From Omphiscola glabra (taxonomy: Eukaryota > Mollusca > Gastropoda > Lymnaeidae), in NCBI GenBank assembly GCA_964017045.1, contig OZ024807.1:15241941-15305940 (forward strand): 64,000 bases of DNA, given 5' to 3'. A program made the position numbers and the translations under genes. How positions within the stretch are numbered: position 1 is the stretch's first letter; the number at the start of each line of letters is the position of its first letter. A model generated the notes under the pieces. It was not told the DNA's origin. It made no database searches and saw only the letters and a list, made by a program, of their open reading frames with translations. Positions 24,401 through 34,463 of this stretch are shown piece after piece.

Positions 24401-25945
24401 GTTTTGGCCCAGTGCCTCTCACATCTTTGTTCTATTTTGGCCCAGTGCCTCTCACATCTTTGTTCTATTTTGGCCCAGTGCCTCTCACATCTTTGTTCTA
24501 TTTTGGCCCAGTGCCTCTCACATCTTTGTTCTATTTTTGCCCAGTGCCTCTCACATCTTTGTTCTATTTTGGCCCAGTGCCTCTCACATCTTTGTTCTAT
24601 TTTGGCCCAGTGCCTCTCACATCTTTGTTCTATTTTGGCCCAGTGCCTCTCACAACTTTGTTCTATTTTGGCCCAGTGCCTCTCACATCTTTGTTCTGTT
24701 TTGGCCCAGTGATACCCACATCTTTATTCTATTTTGGCCCAGTGCCTCTCACATCTTTGTTCTATTTTGGCCCAGTGCCTCTCACATCTTTGTTCTATTT
24801 TGGCCCAGTGACTCTCACATCTTTGTTCTATTTTGGCCCAGTGCCTCTCACATCTTTGTTCTGTTTTGGCCCAGTGATACCCACATCTTTGTTCTATTTT
24901 GGCCCAGTGCCTCTCACATCTTTGTTCTGTTTTGGCCCAGTGCCTCTCACATCTTTGTTCTATTTTGGCCCAGTGCCTCTCACATCTTTGTTCTATTTTG
25001 GCCCAGTGCCTCTCACATCTTTGTTCTGTTTTGGCCCAGTGCCTCTCACATCTTTGTTCTATTTTGGCCCAGTGCCTCTCACATCTTTGTTCTATTTTGG
25101 CCCAGTGCCTCTCACATCTTTGTTCTATTTTGGCCCAGTGCCTCTCACATCTTTGTTCTATTTTGGCCCAGTGCCTCTCACATCTTTGTTCTATTTTTGC
25201 CCAGTGCCTCTCACATCTTTGTTCTATTTTGGCCCAGTGCCTCTCACATCTTTGTTCTATTTTGGCCCAGTGCCTCTCACATCTTTGTTCTATTTTGGCC
25301 CAGTGCCTCTCACATCTTTGTTCTATTTTGGCCCAGTGCCTCTCACATCTTTGTTCTGTTTTGGCCCAGTGATACCCACATCTTTGTTCTATTTTGGCCC
25401 AGTGCCTCTCACATCTTTGTTCTGTTTTGGCCCAGTGATACCCACATCTTTGTTCTATTTTGGCCCAGTGCCTCTCACATCTTTGTTCTATTTTGGCCCA
25501 GTGCCTCTCACATCTTTCATCTATTTTGGCCCAGTGCCTCTCACATCTTTGTTCTGTTTTGGCCCAGTGATACCCACATCTTTGTTCTATTTTGGCCCAG
25601 TGCCTCTCACATCTTTGTTCTGTTTTGGCCCAGTGATACCCACATCTTTGTTCTATTTTGGCCCAGTGCCTCTCACATCTTTGTTCTATTTTGGCCCAGT
25701 GGCTCTCACATCTTTGTTCTATTTTGGCCCAGTGATACCCACATCTTTGTTCTATTTTGGCCCAGTGCCTCTCACATCTTTGTTCTATTTTGGCCCAGTG
25801 GCTCTCACATCTTTGTTCTATTTTGGCCCAGTGCCTCTCACATCTTTGTTCTATTTTGGCCCAGTGATACCCACATCTTTGTTCTATTTTGGCCCAGTGC
25901 CTCTCACATCTTTGTTCTATTTTGGCCCAGTGCCTCTCACATCGC
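18455..25945. repeat. Giant 33-bp minisatellite, about 227 units over 7.5 kb
   Basis: The unit is gcctctcacatctttgttct then attttggcccagt. Two main variants differ at one base (ttctatttt or ttctgtttt). A second type has gatacccac in place of gcctctcac. The gatacccac type dominates the 5' edge (18471-18720) and recurs through the last 2.2 kb, with one isolated copy near 19562. The centre is nearly homogeneous. Rare private variants mark block duplications: ttcttttttgg (23341, 24298), ctatttttgc (23581, 24538), cacaactttg (23694, 24651) and gtgactctc (23851, 24808) are each repeated 957 bp (29 units) apart. All three forward frames stay open for 660-1370 codons because the period is 33 and the unit lacks stops. 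No start context, splice signal or codon bias supports a protein. Confidence 0.97.
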
Positions 25946-26297
25946 TGTCTTGTTTAAGCCTCATAACGTTTTAATGTGTGCCTTCCACAGTGAGTGTAGA
26001 GTTTCTAGGGGTTGAATATCGTATTTTGGTCAGCGACAGTATGTACCATTTTACAGGAGTCCCAGCATGCACCATACTACAGGAGTCCTAACATTTATCG
26101 CAAAACAAAACGTTAGTTAGTTTACGTCGATTGCTTTTAGCATTAACTCCGCGCTCAAAACATTGGAGTCAGACTGTGTGCACAAATTCACCGCAACATC
26201 CTTTTGACCAAACTAAAACCCCTTTACATTGATTATACCGTTAGTTCGGGGCATTGCTGATATTTGTGAAGGGGTGCCCTTTCTGTTGATTAGTGTA
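25946..26297. other. Non-coding DNA
   Basis: Single-copy sequence. It contains a small 26-bp duplication around 26037-26092 (taccat..acaggagtcc twice). No gene was seen. Confidence 0.5.
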
Positions 26298-26483
26298 GCC
26301 TGAAGGTCGGTTTATACGATAAAATTTTCCTTCAAACATGTGATGCAATTCGTGTATGAAGCCTTGTCACAACTTTCAAATTACTATTTGATCAAATTCC
26401 CCAAAACAAGAAACCGCGCACAAAATAGTGCGTTCAATCAACAATATGACGCGAAATTTGATCGTGTGAACTGACGCTCAGGC
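26298..26483. mobile_element. Candidate MITE with 31-bp inverted terminal repeats
   Basis: The left end starts gcctgaaggtcggtttatac and the reverse complement of the right end starts gcctgagcgtcagttcacac. Both continue into acgat-AAATTT, with about 25 of 31 positions identical. The interior has no coding capacity. It shares the words gtgcgttc, tgacgc-aaat and cgtgtgaactga with the element at 62524-62745, so the two are related. No convincing TSD was seen (left ttagtgta, right tcagaaga), so the superfamily is unassigned here. Confidence 0.55.
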
Positions 26484-27744
26484 TCAGAAGATGGTATTTT
26501 AAATGATTTGAAACGAATCCATTAAAAAAAATGTTGGTGACTTTAGGCAGGTGAACAAAACACGTGTCTTGCGTATAGTTCATGGCGTAAAAGTCCTGTA
26601 TCAAAGTTTTAACTGCTTGATATATACTATATTATTTGCCATCACCACATACCATTCATTAATATTTAAAGTTCTAAAGCCTTACTTACAAATTCACAAT
26701 GGCGATTTCATATGAATTTAATTCGTTCCACTTACCTACACGAGCGAATTATATATGTTTTGGGGTGGGGTGGTGGGATGGGGTTGGGGGTAGCATGGCG
26801 GCGGGCTTGGAAGGAATTGTCTGCTACGCAGTTCACAGTTTACACTAGCAGACGAGCAAGTCCGTGTTAAGTGTTGGTGCGGAGCCGAAGAACGCGAATT
26901 TGTGACAACAACCTCATTAAATTATGCCACTACTCCGTGGACAAAGCTCCGCATGATGCATGCTGGGTGACAAGGGGCAGAGCCCCGAAGACTGTGACGT
27001 GTCCGTGAGCCAATAACGTCCACCCAGGGGCTTGTGCAGAAAACACACGCACTGAGACTTGAGTTGAACGTTAAGCACTTGCCCCCCCCCCCCCTTTTTC
27101 TACGCCGTGACCCCCCCCCCCCTCTACGCCGTGGCTCCTTTGACGCAAGGGGTATTTCGGCATCCAAAGCACGATCCACAATTACTGAAGGTCTCTAGTG
27201 GATTGATATCTTAAACCTTATGTTGCAATTCTAATGGTTTGAAGTCAATCAAGATAATGTCCTGTTTTGTGTACGCTCCCCGGGGAGACGTTTATCAGGG
27301 CGACCAATTGTGTGTTTTGTGTCGTGTATTGATCACATTACTGAATGGAAACACATGAAATAAAAAAAGAGGCATGTGAAGGATAGAATGAACGAGAACT
27401 TAGTTTCTGACGCTGGCGTTGTTATTGTTAGAAGTTGTCAGGTGCGCCCTCCCTTATTTTGTGCCCCCCCTCATTTTTGCCCTCTAAGCGTATGTAGATG
27501 AGATCTCTAAACTTTTCAGCTTCAATCGAGCAAGATTGAGATCGAAAGTGAACACTAACCAGAATAAAATTAAATTCAAATTCAAAGATTGAAATAAAAT
27601 AGTTTAACTATATCAAAGCGAAATATTGAAAACTAGAGCTTAACCGGGTGCAGCTTTTTTAAACCGGGTCCGGTTATTTTGAGAAAATACCCGGTGGGTC
27701 CGAGTGTTACAAAAGAAAGAGTTAACGTCTGAATTTCTGTAATA
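26484..27744. other. Non-coding DNA with C tracts and an ACCGGGT-rich patch
   Basis: C runs lie at about 27083-27095 and 27111-27122. A patch near 27640-27710 repeats accgggt / acccggt words in both orientations. A similar CCGG-rich patch occurs at 63205-63285. No gene was seen. Confidence 0.45.
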
Positions 27745-27960
27745 TATGCAGGCCTTTAAACAATAGGCCTAAATTCAGACCTACGCCCTTAATTGCTGGC
27801 CTTTAAACAATAGGCCTAAATTCAGACCTACGCCCTTAATTGCTGGCCTTTAAACAATAGGCCTAAATTCAGACCTACGCCCTTAATTGCCGGCCTTTAA
27901 ACAATGGCATACATACAGTCCTGCACCCTACCTGCCGGCCTTTAAACAATTGTCCTACAA
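27745..27960. repeat. 47-bp tandem repeat, about 4.5 copies
   Basis: The unit is ggcctttaaacaataggcct, then aaattcagacctacgccctt and aattgct. The last copies are diverged and shortened. Confidence 0.9.
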
Positions 27961-29354
27961 AAAGTTCTACATTCTCAAAGACAGTCCTACACCATTTCAT
28001 TAATACAATATTGAGTCGCCTCAGAAAAAACAACACCCAATTATTTGAGTTCAACCGTCACGCTTGAAAGCTCGCTGCGTGACATTTTTTTTTACCCCAC
28101 ACATTACTATTAATACTGTGGATTTGGGGGAGGAAGCAGGAGCCACGAGAAGCAAAATATATACGAGATTTATAATGAAACAGGATGGGGAAAAAAATAC
28201 ACAAGAGAAAACTACTTACGGTGCAACGGCCGAATCGAAACCCCAAAGACCCCGATGCAGAGACATACAAAAGGTGTACAAGTGAAGCTATTCACGTGAC
28301 ACACGGATGATGGTGGGAGGTGATGAGGTTTATTCTGACCGATTAAAGCTGACACGGGCACACTTTGGTGGGGAGGAATAAGATTAACGAAGCATAAAAA
28401 AAACAAAAAAAAAAAAAACGAAGTCTTGATCTAACACCCCCAAGCCCCCTGGTAAGTGTTTGTCCTAGCACGGACAAAAACACCTCGTGCTGTGCTAGCT
28501 TTTGTTGTCGTATTCGTTGGTGTCATTGTTAAGCCTTTTTGACTTACAGTTGAGCACTTGGCCAGGGAAAGTCATTATTATTATTATTTTGTATTTGTTG
28601 CAGAGCTCTCCACTTGTATGCACCGACGGGAAGAAAGAGGATGGAAATTAAATTAAGTTTACAAGTCAGGTTATTTGTTTTTGGCGCTTTGGAAATGCAT
28701 ATGTAGTCAAACTTAAGTCTGGTGTAATCGGAAAAGGGGGGGGGGTGTCTCCATATTGTCTGTTTTAACCCCAAAGTGTAGCAGTTAAAAGGGTCGCTTA
28801 CCAAATGTGTATTAATCTTCTTATATATATTACGCTTCTGGTGTGATTCGTGGACTGCTTCCATTTCTGGCAGCTTCCTAATGCAGCGTATTTGGTATTG
28901 AGACTATATTACAAATAATTCTGTATGTTTGAAAGAAATTATTGTTCAATAACGAGTTCAATTAGCGCGCAAAATATTATTCCCGATAACTACGCTAAAT
29001 CATATTTTTTTTTAAAAATGACGCAACTGCGTTTGGTGCGTAATATTTGTTTTTCTTTTCTTTTCGGAAATATGAAATCGTCTCACTTTAAATATGGTGA
29101 AATGAATAGTCGGCTGTATCATGGGGGAAGTGGCGTAGCAATAACTGGGATCCTTAAATTTTCATTACTTGTATTTCAAGATGTCTTTGTTGACTAATAT
29201 CTCAAAATGTCTTTGTTGAGAATCAATGCAACATAACCATGTACATCATCTGATGTACAAATAGGCTAAGTGTTCACTGTTTGTTTGTTTAATCAACTCA
29301 CGTGTTTCTCCTTCGTAATGCGTATATCGTTTGTATTTTTTAAGTAAGACCTGC
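27961..29354. other. AT-rich non-coding DNA
   Basis: Frames of up to about 106 codons exist, but none resembles a known domain. A G run lies at about 28735-28745. A short stem (ctagcac / gtgctag) lies near 28467-28500. Confidence 0.45.
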
Positions 29355-29495
29355 CTCTTAGGCTCCTCTTACGCCCCTCTTGCTTCCATCTTACGTCACT
29401 ATTACGCCCCTCTTACGTCCATCTTACTTCCCTCTTACGCTCCTCTTACGCCCCTCTTGCGTCCCTCTTACGCCCACCTTACGTTCATCTTAAAG
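29355..29495. repeat. Degenerate 10-11-bp repeat
   Basis: About 12 imperfect copies of cctcttacgc / tccatcttac. The predicted Leu/Pro/Tyr-rich peptide is an artefact. Confidence 0.7.
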
Positions 29496-30569
29496 CTTTA
29501 CAATACACTGTACACGTTGACATTTTAACCAGTGACTAGCCAAGCCAGCTTTTAATCAGTGTCAATGTGAATTTACAGCAATGAAGACAAGCCGCGCCGT
29601 TAACAAATATTTATGTACGGTCCTTGTAAGTTGGTCGATATTTATTTGTATATCTTCCATCAAGATTTGTTCCCCCCAGTATCCGTAGTTTCCAGCCGCC
29701 ACATAAAGAAAAACCCAGATCAAATATTGATTCTGTCTCCTTTGACGGCCCGTGGTCATTGTGTCAATATTAGTGTATTTTATTTGTATACCTTACAGCG
29801 TAGACAAAAACGTATATTGTGGACACAGTCCGAGCCCTGGCTAACCCCCATCGGCTGGACATCTCTCATCTGCCTCTCCTTATTCACCCGTAGACCTTTC
29901 TTTTTGTCCATTGCCGTGGTGTGTCCACCCCCCCCCCCCCGGCCGAAACATGAGATATGACCATTTAATGTTCTGAGCCCGTTTGAGGGAGCGTTTACAG
30001 TTAAGATGACGTTTTTGTATTACAAATCTGTTTTGGGGAGTTTGTGGGGGGGGGGGGGGGTCCATTTATATAACTCCATATTTGTTCGGATACAATTGCA
30101 ATGTGACGAAGTTCTTCACACTTTCTTGGGCAGAACCGACAGTTCTTGAATTTTCACCAAAAGTGGTCGCTTTTTTTTTTTTTTGGGTCTTTAAATATCA
30201 ACCATTTGTTTGTTCCCGGATTTTAAAGTCTAAATTGAACAACACTATTCTAAATGTTTGCGTTTTTTTCCCGTTTTTTATTTTTTCCGACTTAAATTGT
30301 TCAATTTCCTAAATTGTTAAGATTGGAAGTGATTTTTACCGCTATTTGAATGGGCGTTCTTTAATGGTCATTACTTCATGGGATGAAGTCTGTGATACAA
30401 TGCTAATAAGAGACGATAATCTTTATTAACAAAACAATATTTGATATTCTGTGATAATCAATGATCAATTTCTTTTAATGATCTGAAGAAATATCAATAT
30501 TCAAGTATTGAATATTCATTGAAACCTTGAAAATATTAATAATAAATGGTTGTGGATTCCAAGGAATTA
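29496..30569. other. Non-coding DNA with an opposed C run and G run
   Basis: A C run at about 29928-29940 and a G run at about 30047-30060 lie 105 bp apart. They could pair as a long-range hairpin on one strand. No gene was seen. Confidence 0.45.
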
Positions 30570-30605
30570 ATATTTATATGACTCTCATTTTTAACATATT
30601 AGAGC
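30570..30605. repeat. 36-bp dispersed repeat, copy 1 (matches 33566-33601)
   Basis: An exact 36-bp match starting aatatttatatgactctcat and ending catattagag. The copy here abuts a hAT-like terminus, CAGGGGTTTTCAACCT, at 30605-30620. The other copy does not. Confidence 0.75.
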
Positions 30606-30680
30606 AGGGGTTTTCAACCTACTTTTTTCACCGGAAGACCTGTGCAAGCAGGGTGAATATTTTGCGGCCCGTTAAGCCGG
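30605..30680 (+). mobile_element. Possible left end of a different hAT element (fragment)
   Basis: CAGGGGTTTTCAACCT is a typical hAT/Charlie-type terminus, but the following bases (cttttttcaccggaagacc..) differ from the SPIN copies. No matching right terminus was found downstream, so this is at best a truncated or diverged element. Confidence 0.35.
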
Positions 30681-31835
30681 AGTTCGAAACAATTACTTAT
30701 GTACTATTCCCAAATGTTAATATAACAACTTCTGTACTCAATTAAATATAACGATGCACTGATAAGCAATCTAACAAGCCATTTCCGGAATAGGGAATCT
30801 ATGAGACAACAACAATTCCGCATGGTAGTTCTATCGACTAGCGGTCTGTTTCCTGGGGGGAAGGGGGGGGGGGCTAACATATTTATGATGTCACAATATG
30901 TAATATTTCAATTTTTACAAACGCCATATTAGTGTGAAAATGGACCCAGTTGTAGATGACGTTCAGGTGCAGTGTCTTAGGTAGGGTTAGTACCGCCGCC
31001 CCATTCGGACCGCCCCCTCCCGACCCCTCCTTTTTCCGACGCCAGGGTTGAGGTGTAAACTTTTTAAATTGCAATGCTTTATCAACCAATGAATGACGTC
31101 ACTAACCCTAGACAAGAGTCCTAACAAATGTCCCGCTTTCTATATTCTATTAAGTGCAGCAATTTTCCAGATTTAAACGGCTTCCTCTGAGGCGCCCCCC
31201 CCCCCCCTTTTTCCGTGACTGTGAAATGCAACACAACTTCAAACTTAAATTATTTCATTTATTTTAAACCCACTATTTAAAGCGTCTACCTCGACTAGAA
31301 TACCCCCGAAGAAACAACAATGTTAACCTAGCGACTTCACACGGATTAAGCGCCCCCCCCCCCCCCCCCCCAAGTAACCCCAGTGGTGCGGCCCTAAAGA
31401 AGAATCTCTTCCGTGAGTCGTCGTCATTAGTCTCGGGCGTGTGACACGAATTTTGTTTTGCTGTCCTGCGTACTGGAATATAAATGAACACTCGTGGGAA
31501 TATCACAGGGTTTGACGAAGTGGTACTCGACGTTAGGTACCCAAAGTTATTCCACGCACACCAGAATGGCCTGGAATTACCTCGACCCTGGATCCTCTCA
31601 TAGGGCTCGCTAATATTTCTTCTTCTTCCAGACATCACTTCTTAAAGTTGTTATGAAAAAAAAAATTGTAGAAAATCTTGGATCAGTTTTATTTTTTTTA
31701 AAAATCTAACGTTGACAACAAATACCCATGAGGCCTATTTAACAGGAGTCGGAGTGCTACACCCATAGCGGAGTTATATATATTTATTTTCGACTCCGGA
31801 AGCAGTATTTGACGTTAAGTACCGATTAGCTTTCT

Positions 31836-31866
<31 letters not shown>

Positions 31867-32600
31867 ACACGCACACGCTGAATAATCCGGCTTCTCCCCT
31901 TTGCCGTGGAGTCTGTGTTTGATTTCGTGTTTGCCTCTCTGTTCGTCCGTTCTGACTTCCGGCCTTGAGCCAGGATTTTAATAATTTGAACTGTTGGCTT
32001 GGAGCAGAAAAACCTCTTAGACTCTGAGCTTTACATAAGGATAGACGTGCCTTTTATTTTGGACTTTAAAAAAGTAGAAGAATTTTTGGAAGTGTGAGGG
32101 TTGTAGGGGGAAATATGGTCTGCAGCGTTGAGAATGTGTGCCCCCCTGTGCTAAGAGTGGCGACGGTAATGCGCATTGAAAAACGCATAAAGTGCTCTGT
32201 TCTAGTGTGTAAAGTCACCGCTTCGTTTGTAATCTGTTGATAAAAGTATAGGCCAGTGTCGGCCATTATAAGCCAGTAGAGGGCAGCACGGATCATAACC
32301 GAGTTGCACTTTAATTTTCAATTTTTTGGACGGAAGGACATTTTTTTTATTCTTGAAATTTTATTATCAAAAATAAACCCAAACTTGAGTGACGTCAAAA
32401 ACAGGAGCCTGATAGAAGAATTATTTATGAATTATCCCGTTTAAGTACCTTGCAACCTGATAGTTATTGATAAATAAGTCTCTGTATCTGTTTTCAAAGA
32501 CTTATTAATATTATAATAATATTGTAAAGAAAAAAAATCAAATGTGTTTACTGAAGAAAAAAAGGGGTTATTACGTTATTTTATTTGGTAATCAGTCTCA
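30681..32600. other. Non-coding DNA with C/G tracts
   Basis: G tract about 30861-30872; C tracts about 31195-31208, 31353-31371 (19 bases) and 31837-31851, the last followed by (CA)n to about 31878. Minus-strand frames across the C tracts give glycine runs and are artefacts. No gene or transposon end was recognised. Confidence 0.5.
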
Positions 32601-32838
32601 GTACTGGTCAAATGACCTGATCCTGGAGCCGGAGTCCTGGTCAAATGACCTGATCCTGGAGCCGGAGTCCTGGTCAAATGACCTGATCCTGGAGCCGGAG
32701 TCCTGGTCAAATGACCTGATCCTGGAGCCGGAGTCCTGGTCAAATGACCTGATCCTGGAGCTGGAGTCCTGGTCAAATGATCTGATCCTGGAGCCGGAGT
32801 CCTTGTCAAATGACCTGATCCTGGAGCCGGGGTCCTGA
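32601..32838. repeat. 33-bp minisatellite, 7 copies, each with a GGTCA-AA-TGACC palindrome
   Basis: The unit is tcctggtcaaatgacctgat then cctggagccggag. Every copy carries the inverted pair GGTCA..TGACC separated by two bases, the half-site geometry of nuclear-receptor elements (IR2). Whether this matters is inference. The period divisible by 3 opens frames on both strands. Confidence 0.95.
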
Positions 32839-33565
32839 TTATCAGCCGGTTTCTTTTATTACTGATGACATTCACACATAAATCTAAATAAAACCAAGGC
32901 TCACACGTGAATGTTTTGGGAAGTACTCCCGGGGTGGGGATACATCGCAAGATTACGTCTGAGACATGTGGGATATCCAAGTGGATAAACTCCAGGGCTG
33001 GCAATGACATACGATTATGAATGAAGCCAAGTGTGCTTGAAGTTAAAACCCCCCAAGAAACCTAAAAGCAGTGTCGGAGCAAATGGGAGGGCCTTGTACA
33101 TATCTACTCTCCTGTCGCTGGCAAAAGTTGTAATGTTTTAAATGTTATATATGGATTCGATTGGATACGCCAGTGGCTGTCACAACCAAACCAAAATGCC
33201 AAGAGTTTTTTTTTTATTAAATTTTTTGTTTACCATTTAGATGTTTTTCCTCCATGTGGAATTTCTAATAATGTTAAGTAAACGCAGCACAGGAGGGGTT
33301 AGCAATATAATATCATAGACGGTGTGCCCGAACAAGTTGATGTGAACATGGTAAGAAAAACAAAACAATTCCAGTCAACAGTTGGGGATATGGAGTCGCA
33401 GCCTCAAACTCATATCACATTGACCAGCAACCACTTCGCTTGAAGGTGGAGACTAAAAAAAAACTTGACCATTTAGCAGGACAATTGCTTCATTCCTATT
33501 AATTACTTAAAGAAATACGGAATGAAAGAGATTAATCCTGAGATCCTATCTGTAACCAGTGGATG
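32839..33565. other. Non-coding DNA
   Basis: No gene seen. hAT-like words (cagtgtcgg near 33070, acgccagtgg near 33166) are too weak to call an element. Confidence 0.4.
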
Positions 33566-33601
33566 AATATTTATATGACTCTCATTTTTAACATATTAGA
33601 G
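33566..33601. repeat. 36-bp dispersed repeat, copy 2
   Basis: Exact copy of 30570-30605. Here it continues into gtatagggcaag rather than a hAT terminus. Confidence 0.75.
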
Positions 33602-33637
33602 TATAGGGCAAGATAGGGCCACGGGTCCACAAATTAC

Positions 33638-33735
33638 AAGGGGTTGTGACAGGCTACACGCTCTTTTGTGACAAGGTACACATTCTTTTGTGACAGGCTA
33701 AACGTTCTTTTGTGCGACAGGCTACGCGTTCTTGG
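33638..33735. repeat. 22-bp short tandem repeat, about 4 copies
   Basis: The unit approximates gttcttttgtgacaggctac plus ac. The last copy runs into ggatccgccactg, which resembles the right end of a hAT element, but no left end was found. Confidence 0.75.
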
Positions 33736-34159
33736 ATCCGCCACTGTTCTGTTTCTAAGAATCTCGTCTGAATCCCATCCTAGTATCATCTCCCCATAAC
33801 ATGAAATCTTTTCTTCCCACACGTGATCGGCTGCCGCTTCCAGAACCTGTTGCTATCCACCAGAATTCAGCGGCGATAACAACGTTTCAGCTCTCCTGTC
33901 CCCGAGAGCCCGGGGGCATTGCTCTGTCCATCATGTCTCCGCCTGAGCTCTCTTTACAATTAAACGCGCGAAGAAGTGTGCTGTTCCTTTAAAAAAAAAT
34001 AAAAAATCAAGACTTCTCAAACCTCTTTTATCATCTGCACCCCAATGCATTGTTTCACGCAGTCTGGCACCACCTAAAAAAATATTTTAAAATGGATCAA
34101 AAGTACTCATTTTTTAAAATTTATAATCGTTTCCCACCCACCCCAAATCCATTGATATG

Positions 34160-34321
34160 CCACGACGTGAGCACCGTTATAGGTTAGCTCACTACAGGAG
34201 CTCCTCATTCCTGCCAAAGACAATAAGGGACTGGAACAAGCTTCCAAAAGCAACGGTTGAGGCGACAACACTTGACACATTTGCGTCTATTGCCTCCTGT
34301 CTTCCAACCCCCAGTTCATAA
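34160..34321 (+). pseudogene. LINE reverse-transcriptase C-terminal fragment
   Basis: The 53 codons before the TAA at 34319-34321 contain the block RSSSFLPKTIRDWNKLP followed by ATTLDTF. This is the standard C-terminal motif (F-P-K-T-I-R-D-W-N-x-L-P) of CR1/Jockey-group reverse transcriptases. Nothing of the catalytic palm remains. It is clearly a different LINE lineage from those at 486-1192 and 52049-56352. Confidence 0.7.
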
Positions 34322-34463
34322 CACCATTGCTAAATTACCCTTACATCCAGTGAATTATCCCCTTTCAAAACCACGCACAGTAACATCGCGAACCCCTCTG
34401 AACCATAGGAGCCAGAATGATCAATTCATTGATCGTGGCCTCTCAAAACATAGAAGAAGAAGG
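34160..34463 (+). mobile_element. LINE 3' end, second clade (CR1/Jockey-like), remnant
   Basis: A coding tail (34160-34321) is followed by about 130 bp of 3' untranslated sequence and an AGAAGAAGAAGG tail at about 34452-34463. Upstream sequence is not LINE-like, so the element is 5'-truncated. No TSD was recognised. Confidence 0.6.

Noticed and set aside
18397..26015. Very long open frames (1372, 1147, 1023, 811 codons and others) as a giant repetitive protein gene
   Set aside because: All three forward frames are open at once over the same 33-bp array. The period is divisible by 3 and the unit has no forward stops. Substitutions do not favour any one frame, and single variants create stops (for example TAG at 22513).
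33728..33745. hAT right terminus (ggatccgccactg)
   Set aside because: No matching left end or 8-bp duplication was found; a 13-base match alone is not enough.
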